A DNA stretch of 64,000 nucleotides from Erwinia sp. 198 (GCF_003937915.1 NZ_RHUM01000007.1:62001-126000); one strand, 5' to 3'. Counted from the stretch's first letter, positions 1 to 12,183 are shown. The notes: generated from the sequence alone by a model not told the origin. A program made the numbers and translations.

Positions 1-1
1 A

Positions 2-997
2 CAGGTTAACGACGGCGGCCTGCTGCTGACGGGAACGGACCTGGAGATGGAAATGGTGGCCCGCGTCGCGCTGACGCAGGATCACGAGCCGGGTGCGACC
101 ACCGTGCCCGCGCGTAAATTTTTCGATATCTGCCGTGGTCTGCCTGAAGGCGCAGAGATCACGGTGATCCTGGATGGCGAAAGAATGCTGGTACGCTCCG
201 GCCGCAGCCGCTTCTCGCTTTCCACGCTCCCCGCCAGCGATTTTCCGAACCTGGACGACTGGCAAAGCGAGGTCGAATTCACGCTGCCGCAGGCCACGAT
301 GAAGCGCCTGATTGAAGCCACCCAGTTTTCTATGGCCCACCAGGACGTGCGCTACTACCTGAACGGGATGCTGTTTGAAACGGAAGGCGAAGAGCTGCGT
401 ACCGTCGCCACCGACGGCCACCGTCTGGCGGTCTGCTCGATGCCGGTAGGCCAGTCGCTGCCCAATCATTCGGTGATCGTGCCGCGTAAGGGCGTGATTG
501 AGCTGGTGCGCCTGCTGGACGGCGGCGAGACGCCGTTACAGGTGCAGATCGGCAGCAACAATATCCGCGCGCACGTCGGCGACTTTATCTTCACCTCCAA
601 GCTGGTGGATGGCCGTTTCCCGGACTATCGTCGCGTGCTGCCAAAGAACCCGGACAAAACGCTGGATGCCGGCTGCGATCTGCTGAAGCAGGCTTTCTCG
701 CGCGCGGCTATCCTCTCTAACGAGAAGTTCCGCGGCGTTCGCCTGTACATCAGCGAAAATCAGCTGAAAATTACCGCCAATAACCCGGAACAGGAAGAAG
801 CGGAAGAGATCCTGGACGTCACCTATGGCGGCACCGATCTTGAAATCGGCTTTAACGTCAGCTACGTGCTGGACGTGCTTAACGCGCTGAAATGCGAAAA
901 CGTACGTCTGCTGCTGACCGACTCCGTTTCCAGCGTGCAGATTGAAGACGCGGCCAGCCAGTCGGCGGCCTATGTCGTCATGCCAATGCGTTTGTAG
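2..997 (+). CDS. dnaN: DNA polymerase III beta sliding clamp, 5' truncated
   Basis: This is the beta clamp, the ring-shaped dimer that tethers DNA polymerase III to DNA. The frame is open from base 2, so the gene is cut by the window edge; about 331 residues remain of the usual 366. The protein matches E. coli DnaN nearly residue for residue, including the stretch LTGTDLEMEMVARVAL near the edge and the conserved C-terminal end VVMPMRL, which helps form the pocket for clamp-binding motifs. It is followed by recF and gyrB, the standard order near oriC. The 3' gap to recF is unusually long at 146 bp and holds a strong hairpin, whereas E. coli dnaN and recF abut. Confidence 0.98.
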   Translation, partial: QVNDGGLLLTGTDLEMEMVARVALTQDHEPGATTVPARKFFDICRGLPEGAEITVILDGERMLVRSGRSRFSLSTLPASDFPNLDDWQSEVEFTLPQATMKRLIEATQFSMAHQDVRYYLNGMLFETEGEELRTVATDGHRLAVCSMPVGQSLPNHSVIVPRKGVIELVRLLDGGETPLQVQIGSNNIRAHVGDFIFTSKLVDGRFPDYRRVLPKNPDKTLDAGCDLLKQAFSRAAILSNEKFRGVRLYISENQLKITANNPEQEEAEEILDVTYGGTDLEIGFNVSYVLDVLNALKCENVRLLLTDSVSSVQIEDAASQSAAYVVMPMRL

Positions 998-1029
998 TAA
1001 AATTATCGGGCTGACTTTGTCCGGCGCCC

Positions 1030-1061
1030 GCCGCCCTCGCGTGCTTTCACGCGACGGCGGC
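1030..1061 (+). other. Strong hairpin in the dnaN-recF gap
   Basis: The arms GCCGCC-C-T-CGCGTG and CACGCG-A-C-GGCGGC pair over 13 bp with one C/C mismatch, closing a four-base CTTT loop. No T-run follows, so it does not look like a classic intrinsic terminator. It may stabilise or process the dnaN mRNA or act as an attenuator before recF. Confidence 0.7.
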
Positions 1062-1143
1062 TCGCCCGTACCCTAACGCTCTGGCCTTGTATAACAGCAC
1101 GTGCCGTTTTATCCGGTCTACTGCCCGCGGAATGACTCCACTT

Positions 1144-4655
<3,512 letters not shown>

Positions 4656-4698
4656 TAAAGCAGGACGCAGGGCCTCCGGCCATGCAACAGCGTTTGAA

Positions 4699-4727
4699 AG
4701 GCAGATCGTTCGATCTGCCTTTTTTTT
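4699..4727 (+). terminator. Intrinsic terminator after gyrB
   Basis: A perfect 9-bp stem, AGGCAGATC / GATCTGCCT, with a GTTC loop, is followed directly by seven T. It lies 43 bp after the gyrB stop codon and should end the dnaN-recF-gyrB transcript. Confidence 0.92.
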
Positions 4728-5010
4728 CAGCTTTTCTGCTGCGCCAGGCTGGCAAACGAGCGCTGATAAAATTGACCACTATTTTAATATCCTGCCTGCG
4801 TGCTTACAGGCAGTGAGGATTTTACTGCTGCTTTTCAGGGGGTAGCTGGCAAGCCCGTTTCCCGCTTTTTTCGCCCAAAAACCGCAAGCGCGAACACATT
4901 TACCGGAAGATTTACCAAATCGAATTTAAAATTACCGGGCTTGATTCGTCTGGTCATGGCTGGCTGAATCGCGTTAGCATGAAAGAAACCGTGAAGCTCA
5001 AGAGGAAGTT
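4728..5010. other. Non-coding interval gyrB-yidA
   Basis: No convincing gene is present. The interval lies between the gyrB terminator and yidA and should contain the yidA promoter; a TTGACC near 4774 is a possible -35, but no good -10 partner stands out. The ribosome-binding site AGAGGAAG lies just before the yidA ATG. Confidence 0.6.
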
Positions 5011-5820
5011 ATGGCGATAAAACTGATTGCGATTGATATAGACGGCACGCTGCTTAATCCTCAGCGTGAGGTGACGCCTGGCGTTAAGCGGGCCATTCAG
5101 GCAGCTCGTGATAAAGGAATAGCGATTGTACTGGCGAGCGGCCGGCCGTTTATCGGCGTGGAGCGGTATCTGATGGAGCTGGATTTACAACGGGAAGGGC
5201 AGTACTGCATTACCAATAACGGCGCCCTGGTGCAGAAAGCGGAATCGGGCGAGTGCGTGGCGGAAGTTACGCTGAACTTTGATGACTACCTGTATGTTGA
5301 AAAGCTGGCGCGCGAGCTGGGCGTACATTTTCAGGCGCTGACGAAATCGCTGCTGTTTACGCCCAACAAGGACATCAGCGAATATACCGTTCACGAAGCT
5401 TCGCTGACCGGGATGCCGCTGCGCTACCGCGCGGTGGAAGAGATGGATGAAACCGCCACTTTCCCTAAAGTCATGATGATCGACACGCCGGAAACGCTGG
5501 ATGAGGCTATTACCCGCATTCCGCAGGAAGCTTACGATCGCTATACCATTATGAAAAGCTCGCCTTATTTCCTGGAGATCCTTAATAAGAAAGTCGATAA
5601 GGGCGCGGGCGTCAAAGCGCTGGCCGAGCGTTTAGGGCTTTCCCGCGATGAAGTAATGGCTATCGGCGATCAGGAAAACGATCTGGCAATGCTGACCTTC
5701 GCCGGCACGGGCGTGGCAATGGGCAACGGTATCGACAAGGTAAAAAACATTGCGCAGTTCGTCACCAAAACCAATATGGAAGACGGCGTAGCGCACGCTA
5801 TCGAAAAATTCGCGCTCTGA
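5011..5820 (+). CDS. yidA: HAD-family sugar phosphatase YidA
   Basis: This is a cytoplasmic haloacid-dehalogenase phosphatase of the Cof subfamily; E. coli YidA dephosphorylates small phosphosugars such as erythrose-4-phosphate. The 269-residue length fits the family (270). Motif I is DIDGT with nucleophile Asp9 and acid/base Asp11; the C-terminal motif GDQENDLAML (about 218) supplies the Mg-binding aspartates. The cap domain lies between them. An AGAGG ribosome-binding site precedes the ATG. In E. coli yidA also lies downstream of gyrB, so the location supports the assignment. It has its own promoter region and is not part of the gyrB operon. Confidence 0.95.
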   Translation: MAIKLIAIDIDGTLLNPQREVTPGVKRAIQAARDKGIAIVLASGRPFIGVERYLMELDLQREGQYCITNNGALVQKAESGECVAEVTLNFDDYLYVEKLARELGVHFQALTKSLLFTPNKDISEYTVHEASLTGMPLRYRAVEEMDETATFPKVMMIDTPETLDEAITRIPQEAYDRYTIMKSSPYFLEILNKKVDKGAGVKALAERLGLSRDEVMAIGDQENDLAMLTFAGTGVAMGNGIDKVKNIAQFVTKTNMEDGVAHAIEKFAL

Positions 5821-5907
5821 CAGGGCGGCGGTGTCACGCTTTAAGCGCCAGTACCGCAAAAGCGCGTAATGCATTACCCTTAGCAGCAAACCTCGCTAAG
5901 GGTAAGC

Positions 5908-7185
5908 ATGATGACGGAAAAACAGCTCACTTTTGCTCAGCGCAATCACCAGCTCACCAATATCAACGTCTGGACGGCCGACAGCCACTGGCTGGTCTAC
6001 GACGTTCGCAGCAATGCCTCCACCTTCAACAGCTTAACCGTCGAGCGCGTTAATCTCAGCGGCCAGACGGAAATCCTTTACCAGGCGCAGGCGGGCGCGC
6101 ACGTTGGTGTGATCACCGCCAGCCCGGATTTGCCGCCGCGCTACGTTTGCATTCATGGCCCGGAACATCCTGACAGCCGGTGGCGCTACGACTTTCATCA
6201 TCGCCGCGGCGTTATTATTCAGAACGGCCTGGTGGAAAATATGGACGCCTGCGATATTACGCCACCCTTTACGCCCGGCGCGCTGCGCGGCGGCTCGCAC
6301 GTACACGTGTTCAGCCCCGACGGCACCAGGCTGAGTTTTACCTATAACGATCACGTGATGCACGAGCTGGACGTGAAACAAGATTTGCGCAACGTCGGCG
6401 TGGCCGTGCCGCTACATGCCGTTTGTCCGCCGTTGCAGCATCCCCGAGAGTATGCAGGCAGCCATTTCTGCGTGCTGGTCAGCGCCACCACCGCCACGCC
6501 GACGCCCGGCAGCGATGAGATCAATCGAGCCTATGAAGAGGGGTGGATCGGCGAAGAGGGCTACCTGAAAAGCGACGGCCACCGGCAGCGTTGGGCGCTG
6601 GCGTTTATCGGCGATACGCTTAGCGAAAAAGGCGAGAAAGTGCCGGAAGTGTTTATTGTCGATCTGCCGGAAAAGATGGCCGACTATGCGCTGGAAGGCG
6701 AGGCTCCGCTGGCCGGCACTGCCGCCACGCTGCCCGCTCCGCCGCTGGGGGTCAGGCAGCGTCGGCTAACCTTTACGCACCATCGCCTCTTTCCCGGCCT
6801 GGCAACCTCGCCGCGCCACTGGCTGCGCAGCTCGCCCGACGGCCGCGCTATCGCTTTTTTAATGAAAGACGACGAAGGCGTGGTGCAGCTGTGGACCATC
6901 GCGCCCGGCGGCGGCAAGCCTCGTCAGATCACCCACGCCGCCAGCGATATTCAATCTGCCTTCAGCTGGCATCCTGACGGCAGGTCGGTGGCTTTTATTA
7001 ACGATAACAGCGTGGTGTTATGTGATACAGGCAGCGGTAAAATGCGGAGGCTGACGGCCCGCACCGCCGAAGCGCCTTTGCCGGAAGCGGTCGTCTGCTC
7101 GCCAGACGGGCTTTATGTGGCCTATTTGCGCAACGTGGCGGGCTTTCAGCAGATTTTTATTGCTGATGTCGAGGCGACGTATTGA
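5908..7185 (+). CDS. yidR: TolB-like beta-propeller protein YidR
   Basis: This 425-residue protein is homologous to E. coli YidR (415 aa), whose function is not established. The sequence contains WD40/TolB-like propeller blades, seen as repeated motifs such as SPDGTRLSF, SPDGRAIAFLMKDD, HPDGRSVAF and SPDGLYVAYL. A conserved block DFHHRRGV...NGLV is shared with YidR. There is no signal peptide, so a cytoplasmic location is predicted. The start is one of two adjacent ATG codons (5908 or 5911). An insert around residues 210-222 (EEGYLKSDGHRQRW) is longer than in E. coli. The 3' end overlaps the convergent yidQ gene by 29 bp. Confidence 0.9.
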   Translation: MMTEKQLTFAQRNHQLTNINVWTADSHWLVYDVRSNASTFNSLTVERVNLSGQTEILYQAQAGAHVGVITASPDLPPRYVCIHGPEHPDSRWRYDFHHRRGVIIQNGLVENMDACDITPPFTPGALRGGSHVHVFSPDGTRLSFTYNDHVMHELDVKQDLRNVGVAVPLHAVCPPLQHPREYAGSHFCVLVSATTATPTPGSDEINRAYEEGWIGEEGYLKSDGHRQRWALAFIGDTLSEKGEKVPEVFIVDLPEKMADYALEGEAPLAGTAATLPAPPLGVRQRRLTFTHHRLFPGLATSPRHWLRSSPDGRAIAFLMKDDEGVVQLWTIAPGGGKPRQITHAASDIQSAFSWHPDGRSVAFINDNSVVLCDTGSGKMRRLTARTAEAPLPEAVVCSPDGLYVAYLRNVAGFQQIFIADVEATY

Positions 7186-7534
7186 TCACCAGCGGCGCGG
7201 CCTGTGAAAGGCTGTCGCTGGTATGGTTCTGCTGCTCGCTGCGCAACACGCGTTCACGCGGTGAATCGCCGGTTTTATCGCGGCCTGAACGATAGTAGTC
7301 AAACGGCAGCAGCAGCGTATCCAGCACGGCAGAGAAAGGCAGGTCGATAGCCGCCAGCGGGCGCATTACCCATCCGCTGTCGCTGTCGGTAACAATTTTT
7401 GCGCTGGCGCGCGTGCCGGGATAATAGCCCTGATCGGGACCGGAATGGGACATAAAGCTGGAGCAGCCACCCGTGCCGACCAGTAGCAGACAGGCCAGCA
7501 GGCCAGCGAAACGACTTTTTTTTAGTACCATCAT
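7157..7534 (-). CDS. yidQ: YidQ-family small lipoprotein
   Basis: This is a homologue of E. coli YidQ, an uncharacterised lipoprotein in the DUF1375 group. The 125-residue product has a short basic start, a hydrophobic stretch and a lipobox-like end VGTGGC, with Cys24 as the predicted lipidated residue; the Thr at -3 is not canonical. The core SSFMSHSG...YYPGTRASAK and the motif IDLPFSAVLDTLLLPFDYYR match the family. The C-terminal tail is longer than in E. coli (110 aa) and polar. The second ATG (7531) is an equally plausible start. It is convergent and slightly overlapping with yidR. Confidence 0.85.
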   Translation of the reverse strand: MMVLKKSRFAGLLACLLLVGTGGCSSFMSHSGPDQGYYPGTRASAKIVTDSDSGWVMRPLAAIDLPFSAVLDTLLLPFDYYRSGRDKTGDSPRERVLRSEQQNHTSDSLSQAAPLVINTSPRHQQ

Positions 7535-7674
7535 ATTCTTTATCCCTTCAGCAGCGGAAAAACCGCTCTGCTTATCACGATCGGCATGTGCCCGCTGCTT
7601 TAATGCTCCGATTAATCTCTTTCTGAGTGTATGACATCTGCACCAGATTGGCCGAAATATTTCCTGAACGGGCC

Positions 7675-7702
7675 CTTGAAAGCGATCTTAATGTCACCAT
7701 TT
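7675..7702 (+). promoter_or_regulatory. Sigma-32-type heat-shock promoter of ibpA
   Basis: A -35 box CTTGAA (7675-7680) is followed after 14 bases by CACCATTT (7695-7702), which matches the sigma-32 -10 consensus CCCCATnT at seven of eight positions. It lies about 110 bp upstream of the ibpA start codon, leaving room for a structured 5' leader. Confidence 0.8.
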
Positions 7703-7786
7703 TATGTTCAGGGTCACAAAACGTATGCCGACAGGATACCGCTTGTAGCCCGACGATCTGTCCATAGTGGAAGGTCGCATTACACC

Positions 7787-7804
7787 CTCGCTGATAATCA
7801 GGAG
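7787..7804 (+). promoter_or_regulatory. ROSE-like RNA thermometer hairpin covering the ibpA ribosome-binding site
   Basis: CTCGCTGA (7787-7794) pairs with TCAGGAG (7798-7804) except for one unpaired G. The strand opposite the AGGAG Shine-Dalgarno therefore contains UCGCU, matching the UYGCU motif with its special G that defines ROSE thermometers. The loop is only three bases. The structure should hide the ribosome-binding site at low temperature and melt on heat shock. Further upstream the leader can form at least one more hairpin (GACAG near 7731 with CTGTC near 7768). Confidence 0.8.
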
Positions 7805-7811
7805 CTATACC

Positions 7812-8228
7812 ATGCGTAATTTCGATCTCGCCCCGCTGTACCGTTCTTCTATTGGTTTCGACCGCCTGATCAACCTGCTGGAATCCAACCAGGGTCAGAG
7901 CAACGGCGGCTACCCTCCTTATAACGTGGAGCTGGTGGCGGAAAACCAGTACCGAATCACCATTGCCGTGGCAGGGTTCGCGCAGAGCGAACTGGAGATC
8001 ACCTCTCACGACAATATGCTGACCGTGCGCGGCGCCCATCCTGAGGAGCAGCAGGAAAAAACCTATCTCTACCAGGGTATTGCAGAACGCAACTTCGAGC
8101 GTAAGTTCCAGCTGGCCGAGCACGTTAACGTGCGCGATGCACGCCTGGAAAACGGCCTGCTCTATATCGATCTGGAGCGCATCGTGCCGGAAGCCAACAA
8201 ACCGCGCCGCATTGAAATTCTGAAATAA
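7812..8228 (+). CDS. ibpA: Small heat-shock protein IbpA
   Basis: IbpA is an Hsp20-family holdase that binds aggregating proteins and hands them to DnaK and ClpB. The 138-residue protein begins [19 protein letters not shown] as in E. coli IbpA (137 aa). The alpha-crystallin domain runs from about residue 35 to 125, and the C-terminal IEI motif, needed for oligomer assembly, is present in RRIEILK. The start at 7812 sits seven bases after AGGAG; the longer open frame upstream is not homologous. E. coli has ibpB directly downstream; here a terminator and avtA follow, so there is a single sHsp gene, as reported for Erwiniaceae. Confidence 0.97.
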   Translation: MRNFDLAPLYRSSIGFDRLINLLESNQGQSNGGYPPYNVELVAENQYRITIAVAGFAQSELEITSHDNMLTVRGAHPEEQQEKTYLYQGIAERNFERKFQLAEHVNVRDARLENGLLYIDLERIVPEANKPRRIEILK

Positions 8229-8244
8229 GACCGCGCGTAAAATT

Positions 8245-8270
8245 AAGGCCGCACTTTGTGCGGCCTTTTT
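8245..8270. terminator. Bidirectional terminator between ibpA and avtA
   Basis: AAGGCCGCAC pairs perfectly with GTGCGGCCTT around a TTT loop, with T-runs available on both strands. It lies between the convergent genes ibpA and avtA and can serve both. Confidence 0.9.
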
Positions 8271-8278
8271 CGTTTGCA

Positions 8279-9547
8279 TCAGCAGGGGGCTCTGCCGCCC
8301 GATTCGCTGTGCGCCCGCTCAATCTCTTCCGCCAGAATGGCGATCCCCTTCTCAATCTTGTCACTGTCCGGCACATAGTTCATACGCATGCACTGGTGCG
8401 TGTGCGGCCATTCATGCTCCAGACCCGGAAAGAAAAAGTGGCCCGGCACCATCAATACACCGCGCGCTTTCAAACGCTGGTAGAGGATCTCCGTAGAGAT
8501 GGGCAGATCTTTAAACCAGAGCCAGAGAAAAATAGCGCCTTCCGGCTTGTGGATAAGGCAGCGTTCTTCAGGTAAATAGCGCCGGATAACGGCGATAGTT
8601 TGCTTAACCCTTTCCTGATAAAACGGCCTGATCACCTCTTCCGACAGGCGCAGCAAATCACCACGCTGGATCATCTCATGCGCGATGGCCGGGCCGATGC
8701 TGCCCGGCGCCAGGCTGATAATGCCGTTCATATTGCCGATGGCGGCAATTACTTTTTCATCAGCAACAATGATGCCGCAGCGTGAGCCCGGCAGCCCCAG
8801 CTTGGAAAGGCTCATACACAGAATAATATTCGGGTTCCACAGCGGGCGAACGTCGCTGAAGATGATGCCGGGAAAAGGCACGCCGTAGGCGTTATCAATC
8901 AGCAGCGGCACCTCATGCTGCTGCGCCAGCGCATCCAGCTTCATCAGCTCTTCGTCGGTAATAACGTTGCCGGTGGGATTGGTCGGCCGGGAAACGCAAA
9001 TCAGCCCGGTATCTTCGGTAATATGCAGCTGTTCAAAATTAACGTGATATTTGAACTGGCCTTCAGGCAGCATTTCGATATCGGGGCGGGCGGAAACAAA
9101 CAGCTCTTCGTCCAGTCCGGCATCTGCATAACCCAGATATTCGGGAGCAAGTGGAAACAATACGCGCTTTTTGCGCCCGTCTGCGCGGCGGCCCGCGTAA
9201 AGATTAAACAAGTAGAAAAAGGCGCTCTGGCTGCCGTTGGTCAGGGCGATATTCTGCGGCCCCACCTGCCAGCCCAGCTCATCGCGCAGCAGCGTGGAAA
9301 GCGATTCCAGCAGCGTGCTTTTTCCTCTTGGGCCGTCGTAGTTGCAAAGCGCATCGGCCAGCTTGCCCTCATCATGCATCTGCTGCAGCAGCTGCTGAAA
9401 ATAGTCGTTCATCGCCGGGATCTGGGCCGGATTACCGCCGCCCAGCATCACTGAACCGGGCGTGCGTAACCCTTCGCCCATATCTTCCATCAGGCGGGTG
9501 ATCCCTGAGGCGCGTGTGAATTTGTTACCGAAAGCGGAAAAGCTCAT
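8279..9547 (-). CDS. avtA: Valine-pyruvate aminotransferase AvtA
   Basis: AvtA (transaminase C) interconverts valine plus pyruvate with 2-ketoisovalerate plus alanine and contributes to alanine synthesis. The 422-residue fold-type-I PLP enzyme aligns along its whole length with E. coli AvtA (417 aa). Visible signatures are GGGNPAQIP near the N-terminus, SRPTNPTGNVI, DNAYGVPFPG, and the PLP-binding lysine Lys249 in SLSKLGLPGSRCG. It is transcribed towards ibpA with its own promoter region upstream of 9547. A few extra C-terminal residues after the conserved ILAEEIERA are the only difference of note. Confidence 0.96.
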   Translation of the reverse strand: MSFSAFGNKFTRASGITRLMEDMGEGLRTPGSVMLGGGNPAQIPAMNDYFQQLLQQMHDEGKLADALCNYDGPRGKSTLLESLSTLLRDELGWQVGPQNIALTNGSQSAFFYLFNLYAGRRADGRKKRVLFPLAPEYLGYADAGLDEELFVSARPDIEMLPEGQFKYHVNFEQLHITEDTGLICVSRPTNPTGNVITDEELMKLDALAQQHEVPLLIDNAYGVPFPGIIFSDVRPLWNPNIILCMSLSKLGLPGSRCGIIVADEKVIAAIGNMNGIISLAPGSIGPAIAHEMIQRGDLLRLSEEVIRPFYQERVKQTIAVIRRYLPEERCLIHKPEGAIFLWLWFKDLPISTEILYQRLKARGVLMVPGHFFFPGLEHEWPHTHQCMRMNYVPDSDKIEKGIAILAEEIERAHSESGGRAPC

Positions 9548-9894
9548 AACGTATTAACTGCTTATCGTAGGCAAGTGAAAGCTAACCTTAACGCCACGCC
9601 AGGCGTGATGCAACGTCAGCGGGCAGCCGTATCGGCCGGCAAGAGTAAGCGTTGGCCAGACGAACAGCGAAAGGTAAAGGTGAATCGTTTCAACTAATTA
9701 GCTTTTCTGCGCCGCTCGCCCTGTTGCCTGTTTTCATAAGCCGGAAATTTCAGTTAATAATTTGTGATGAACTGCACGACTTATTGATAAAAATTTCTTA
9801 AAAATCCGTGCGGTGACGCCAGTCACAGTCCTGATAACGCATGCTTTGTAGGCTGGCTGCTCTTCAGCTTAATCATTTCAGCAAGGACAACAAA
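9548..9894. other. Divergent intergenic region avtA / DUF4432 gene
   Basis: No gene is seen in these 347 bases. The region must hold both promoters. The 3' part is AT-rich, and a weak half-CRP-like element TGTGA lies near 9764, but its second half is poor. AAGGA just before 9895 is the ribosome-binding site for the downstream gene. Confidence 0.5.
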
Positions 9895-11100
9895 ATGTAT
9901 AAGACTCTTCTGGCGGGCGCGGTGATAGCAATGTTCAGCGGGCAGGCGGCGGCGCAAAGCTGGGTGTTAACCGATACGCAGGGCACGGAAAAAGGCGACT
10001 GGCGGATCGACAGCAGGCAGCTCAAGCTGAGCGGCGAACCCTTTACCCTGGAACAGCAGGTGCTGCACGGTGGCAAGCAGGAAGGCTCGAAAGTGCTGAC
10101 GTTGACCAGCAAAAACGGCCTGACTATCGCCCTCAGCCCAACGCGCGGTATGGATCTGCTGCACGTTAACGGTCACGACGTGCGGCTGGGCTGGGATTCG
10201 CCCGTCGATGAGGTGGTGAACCCGGCCTATATCAATCTGGAAAGCCGTAACGGCCTGGGCTGGCTGGAAGGATTTAACGAGATGATGGTGCGCTGCGGCT
10301 TTGAGTGGACCGGCCATCCGGTCACCAAAGACGGGCGTATTTACACGCTGCACGGTAAAGCGGGCAATACGCCAGCGTCAAAAGTGGAAGTGATCGTGGA
10401 TGACCAGGCGCCGCATGAAATCCGTATTCGCGGCCTGCTGAAAGAAAACACCTTTAAAAAAGCGCGTCTGGAAACCTGGACCGAGCTGCGCTACGTGCCG
10501 GGAGCGGACTCTTTTACCATCCACGACGTGCTGACCAACCAGGCTGACTATCCGCACGACTATGAAATTATCTACCACAGCAACTTCAGCACGCCGATTC
10601 TGGAAGAAAATGCCCGTTTCCTCGCGCCGGTAAAATCCGTTTCGCCGTTTAACGACTATGCGAAAAAAGGGCTGGAAAACTGGCAGACTTATGGCGCGCC
10701 AACCAAAGATTTCGATGAAATGGTCTTTAACCTGCAACCCATTGCCGACAGCAATGGTAAAACCGTGGCGGCCGTGATCAACAGCAAAGGCGATAAGGGC
10801 GCGGCTATCGAATTCGATACGCGGCAGCTGCCGGTGCTGACGATGTGGAAAAACACCGATACTCTGAAGCAGGGCTACGTGACGGGGATTGAACCCGGCA
10901 CCAACTATGCCTATCCGGTAACGATTGAAAAAGAGCAGGGCAGGGTTAAACAGCTGCAGCCGGGTCAGAGCGCGGAGTTTACGCTGACCTATTCGCTGCT
11001 GAAGGATGCCAGCGCGGTACAGAAAGTCGAAGAGCGCATCAAAACGCTTCAGGGCGACACCAAAATTAACGTGGAGCAAACGCCGATAGCCGTAGAATAA
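9895..11100 (+). CDS. Exported DUF4432 aldose 1-epimerase-like protein
   Basis: The 401-residue protein starts MYKTLLAGAVIAMFSG and has a clear Sec signal peptide ending AAA/QS near residue 20, so it is predicted to be periplasmic. The rest resembles the DUF4432 group of the galactose-mutarotase superfamily: LSPTRGMDLLHVNGHDVRLGW, the NEMMVRCGFEWTGHP block and YHSNFSTPILEENARFL. These proteins are thought to bind or epimerise sugars; the substrate is unknown. ATG 9895 is preferred over the upstream in-frame ATG because of AAGGA eight bases before it and the signal peptide. It is followed by a terminator and then kduD in the same direction, hinting at a shared role in uronate-type sugar use. 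Confidence 0.75.
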   Translation: MYKTLLAGAVIAMFSGQAAAQSWVLTDTQGTEKGDWRIDSRQLKLSGEPFTLEQQVLHGGKQEGSKVLTLTSKNGLTIALSPTRGMDLLHVNGHDVRLGWDSPVDEVVNPAYINLESRNGLGWLEGFNEMMVRCGFEWTGHPVTKDGRIYTLHGKAGNTPASKVEVIVDDQAPHEIRIRGLLKENTFKKARLETWTELRYVPGADSFTIHDVLTNQADYPHDYEIIYHSNFSTPILEENARFLAPVKSVSPFNDYAKKGLENWQTYGAPTKDFDEMVFNLQPIADSNGKTVAAVINSKGDKGAAIEFDTRQLPVLTMWKNTDTLKQGYVTGIEPGTNYAYPVTIEKEQGRVKQLQPGQSAEFTLTYSLLKDASAVQKVEERIKTLQGDTKINVEQTPIAVE

Positions 11101-11106
11101 GCCAGC

Positions 11107-11131
11107 AAGGGCGGGCGCCGTTCCGCCCTTT
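11107..11131 (+). terminator. Probable terminator after the DUF4432 gene
   Basis: AAGGGCGG pairs with CCGCCCTT (8 bp), followed by a short T tract that turns into an AT-rich stretch. The weak T-run makes partial read-through possible. Confidence 0.65.
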
Positions 11132-11327
11132 AAAATAAAACATTGTTTTATTTTTTATAAATATCAGTTTCATTATATCCCTTTTCCTGATTTCGATCAC
11201 GGCGTGCGTGCTTTTCCCTCCGCTATAGTATGCGCTCGGAAACCGGGCAGGGCTGCCCTGTCCCGGATAACAGGCCATTTTCCAGGCTTCTGACACGCAG
11301 TCCGCCCTCTGACTTACAGGAGCAGTT

Positions 11328-12089
11328 ATGATTTTGAATGCATTTGATTTAAAAGGTCGGGTGGCGATGGTCACGGGATGCGATACGGGGCTGGGTCAGG
11401 GTATGGCGCTGGGGCTGGCGGAAGCGGGATGCGATATCGTTGGCGTGAATATTGTTGAACCGAAAGAAACCATTGAGCGCGTCACCGCGCTGGGCCGCCG
11501 TTTTTTCAGCCTGACTGCCGATCTGGGCAAAACCGAATGTATTGAAGGCGTCGTGGCGAAAGCCGTGGCGGAATACGGCAAAATCGATATCCTGGTTAAT
11601 AACGCCGGTATCATCCGTCGTGAAGATGCGATCGACTTCTCAGAAAAAGACTGGGACGACGTGATGAACCTGAATATTAAATCCGTGTTCTTTATGTCGC
11701 AGGCGGTAGCGCGTCAGTTTATCAAACAGGGCAAAGGCGGGAAAATCATTAATATTGCCTCTATGCTCTCTTTCCAGGGCGGCATCCGCGTGCCTTCTTA
11801 TACGGCCTCCAAAAGCGCTGTGATGGGTGTGACTCGTTTGCTGGCCAATGAATGGGCGAAGCACGATATTAACGTTAATGCCATCGCGCCGGGCTATATG
11901 GCTACCAACAATACCGCACAGCTGCGTGCGGATGAAAAGCGCAACGCCGATATTCTGGAGCGTATTCCGGCAGGCCGTTGGGGATTGCCGGCCGATCTGA
12001 TGGGGCCAGCGGTATTCCTGGCCTCTTCGGCTGCCGACTATATTAACGGCTACACTATTGCCGTAGACGGCGGCTGGCTGGCTCGTTAA
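11328..12089 (+). CDS. kduD: 2-dehydro-3-deoxy-D-gluconate 5-dehydrogenase KduD
   Basis: KduD is a cytoplasmic short-chain dehydrogenase that reduces 2,5-diketo-3-deoxygluconate to 2-keto-3-deoxygluconate in pectin/uronate catabolism. The 253 residues equal the E. coli length and most positions match. The NAD(P)-binding TGCDTGLGQG is at about residues 16-25, NNAG follows, and the catalytic Ser/Tyr/Lys appear in SMLSF and YTASK. The C-terminal GYTIAVDGGWLAR is typical. AGGAG precedes the ATG. The usual partner kduI is not adjacent. A 227-bp upstream region separates it from the DUF4432 gene and presumably holds its own promoter. Confidence 0.95.
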   Translation: MILNAFDLKGRVAMVTGCDTGLGQGMALGLAEAGCDIVGVNIVEPKETIERVTALGRRFFSLTADLGKTECIEGVVAKAVAEYGKIDILVNNAGIIRREDAIDFSEKDWDDVMNLNIKSVFFMSQAVARQFIKQGKGGKIINIASMLSFQGGIRVPSYTASKSAVMGVTRLLANEWAKHDINVNAIAPGYMATNNTAQLRADEKRNADILERIPAGRWGLPADLMGPAVFLASSAADYINGYTIAVDGGWLAR

Positions 12090-12133
12090 GCGGCTGCGTT
12101 TAAAGAGTGGCCGTGCAGCTGAAACAACTGCCA

Positions 12134-12164
12134 AAAGGCCCATAAATGGGCCTTTCTTGTTTTT
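12134..12164 (+). terminator. Terminator after kduD
   Basis: AAAGGCCCAT pairs perfectly with ATGGGCCTTT around two A, followed by CTTGTTTTTT. It is a strong intrinsic terminator. Confidence 0.88.
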
Positions 12165-12183
12165 TACTAAATATTTATATCAT

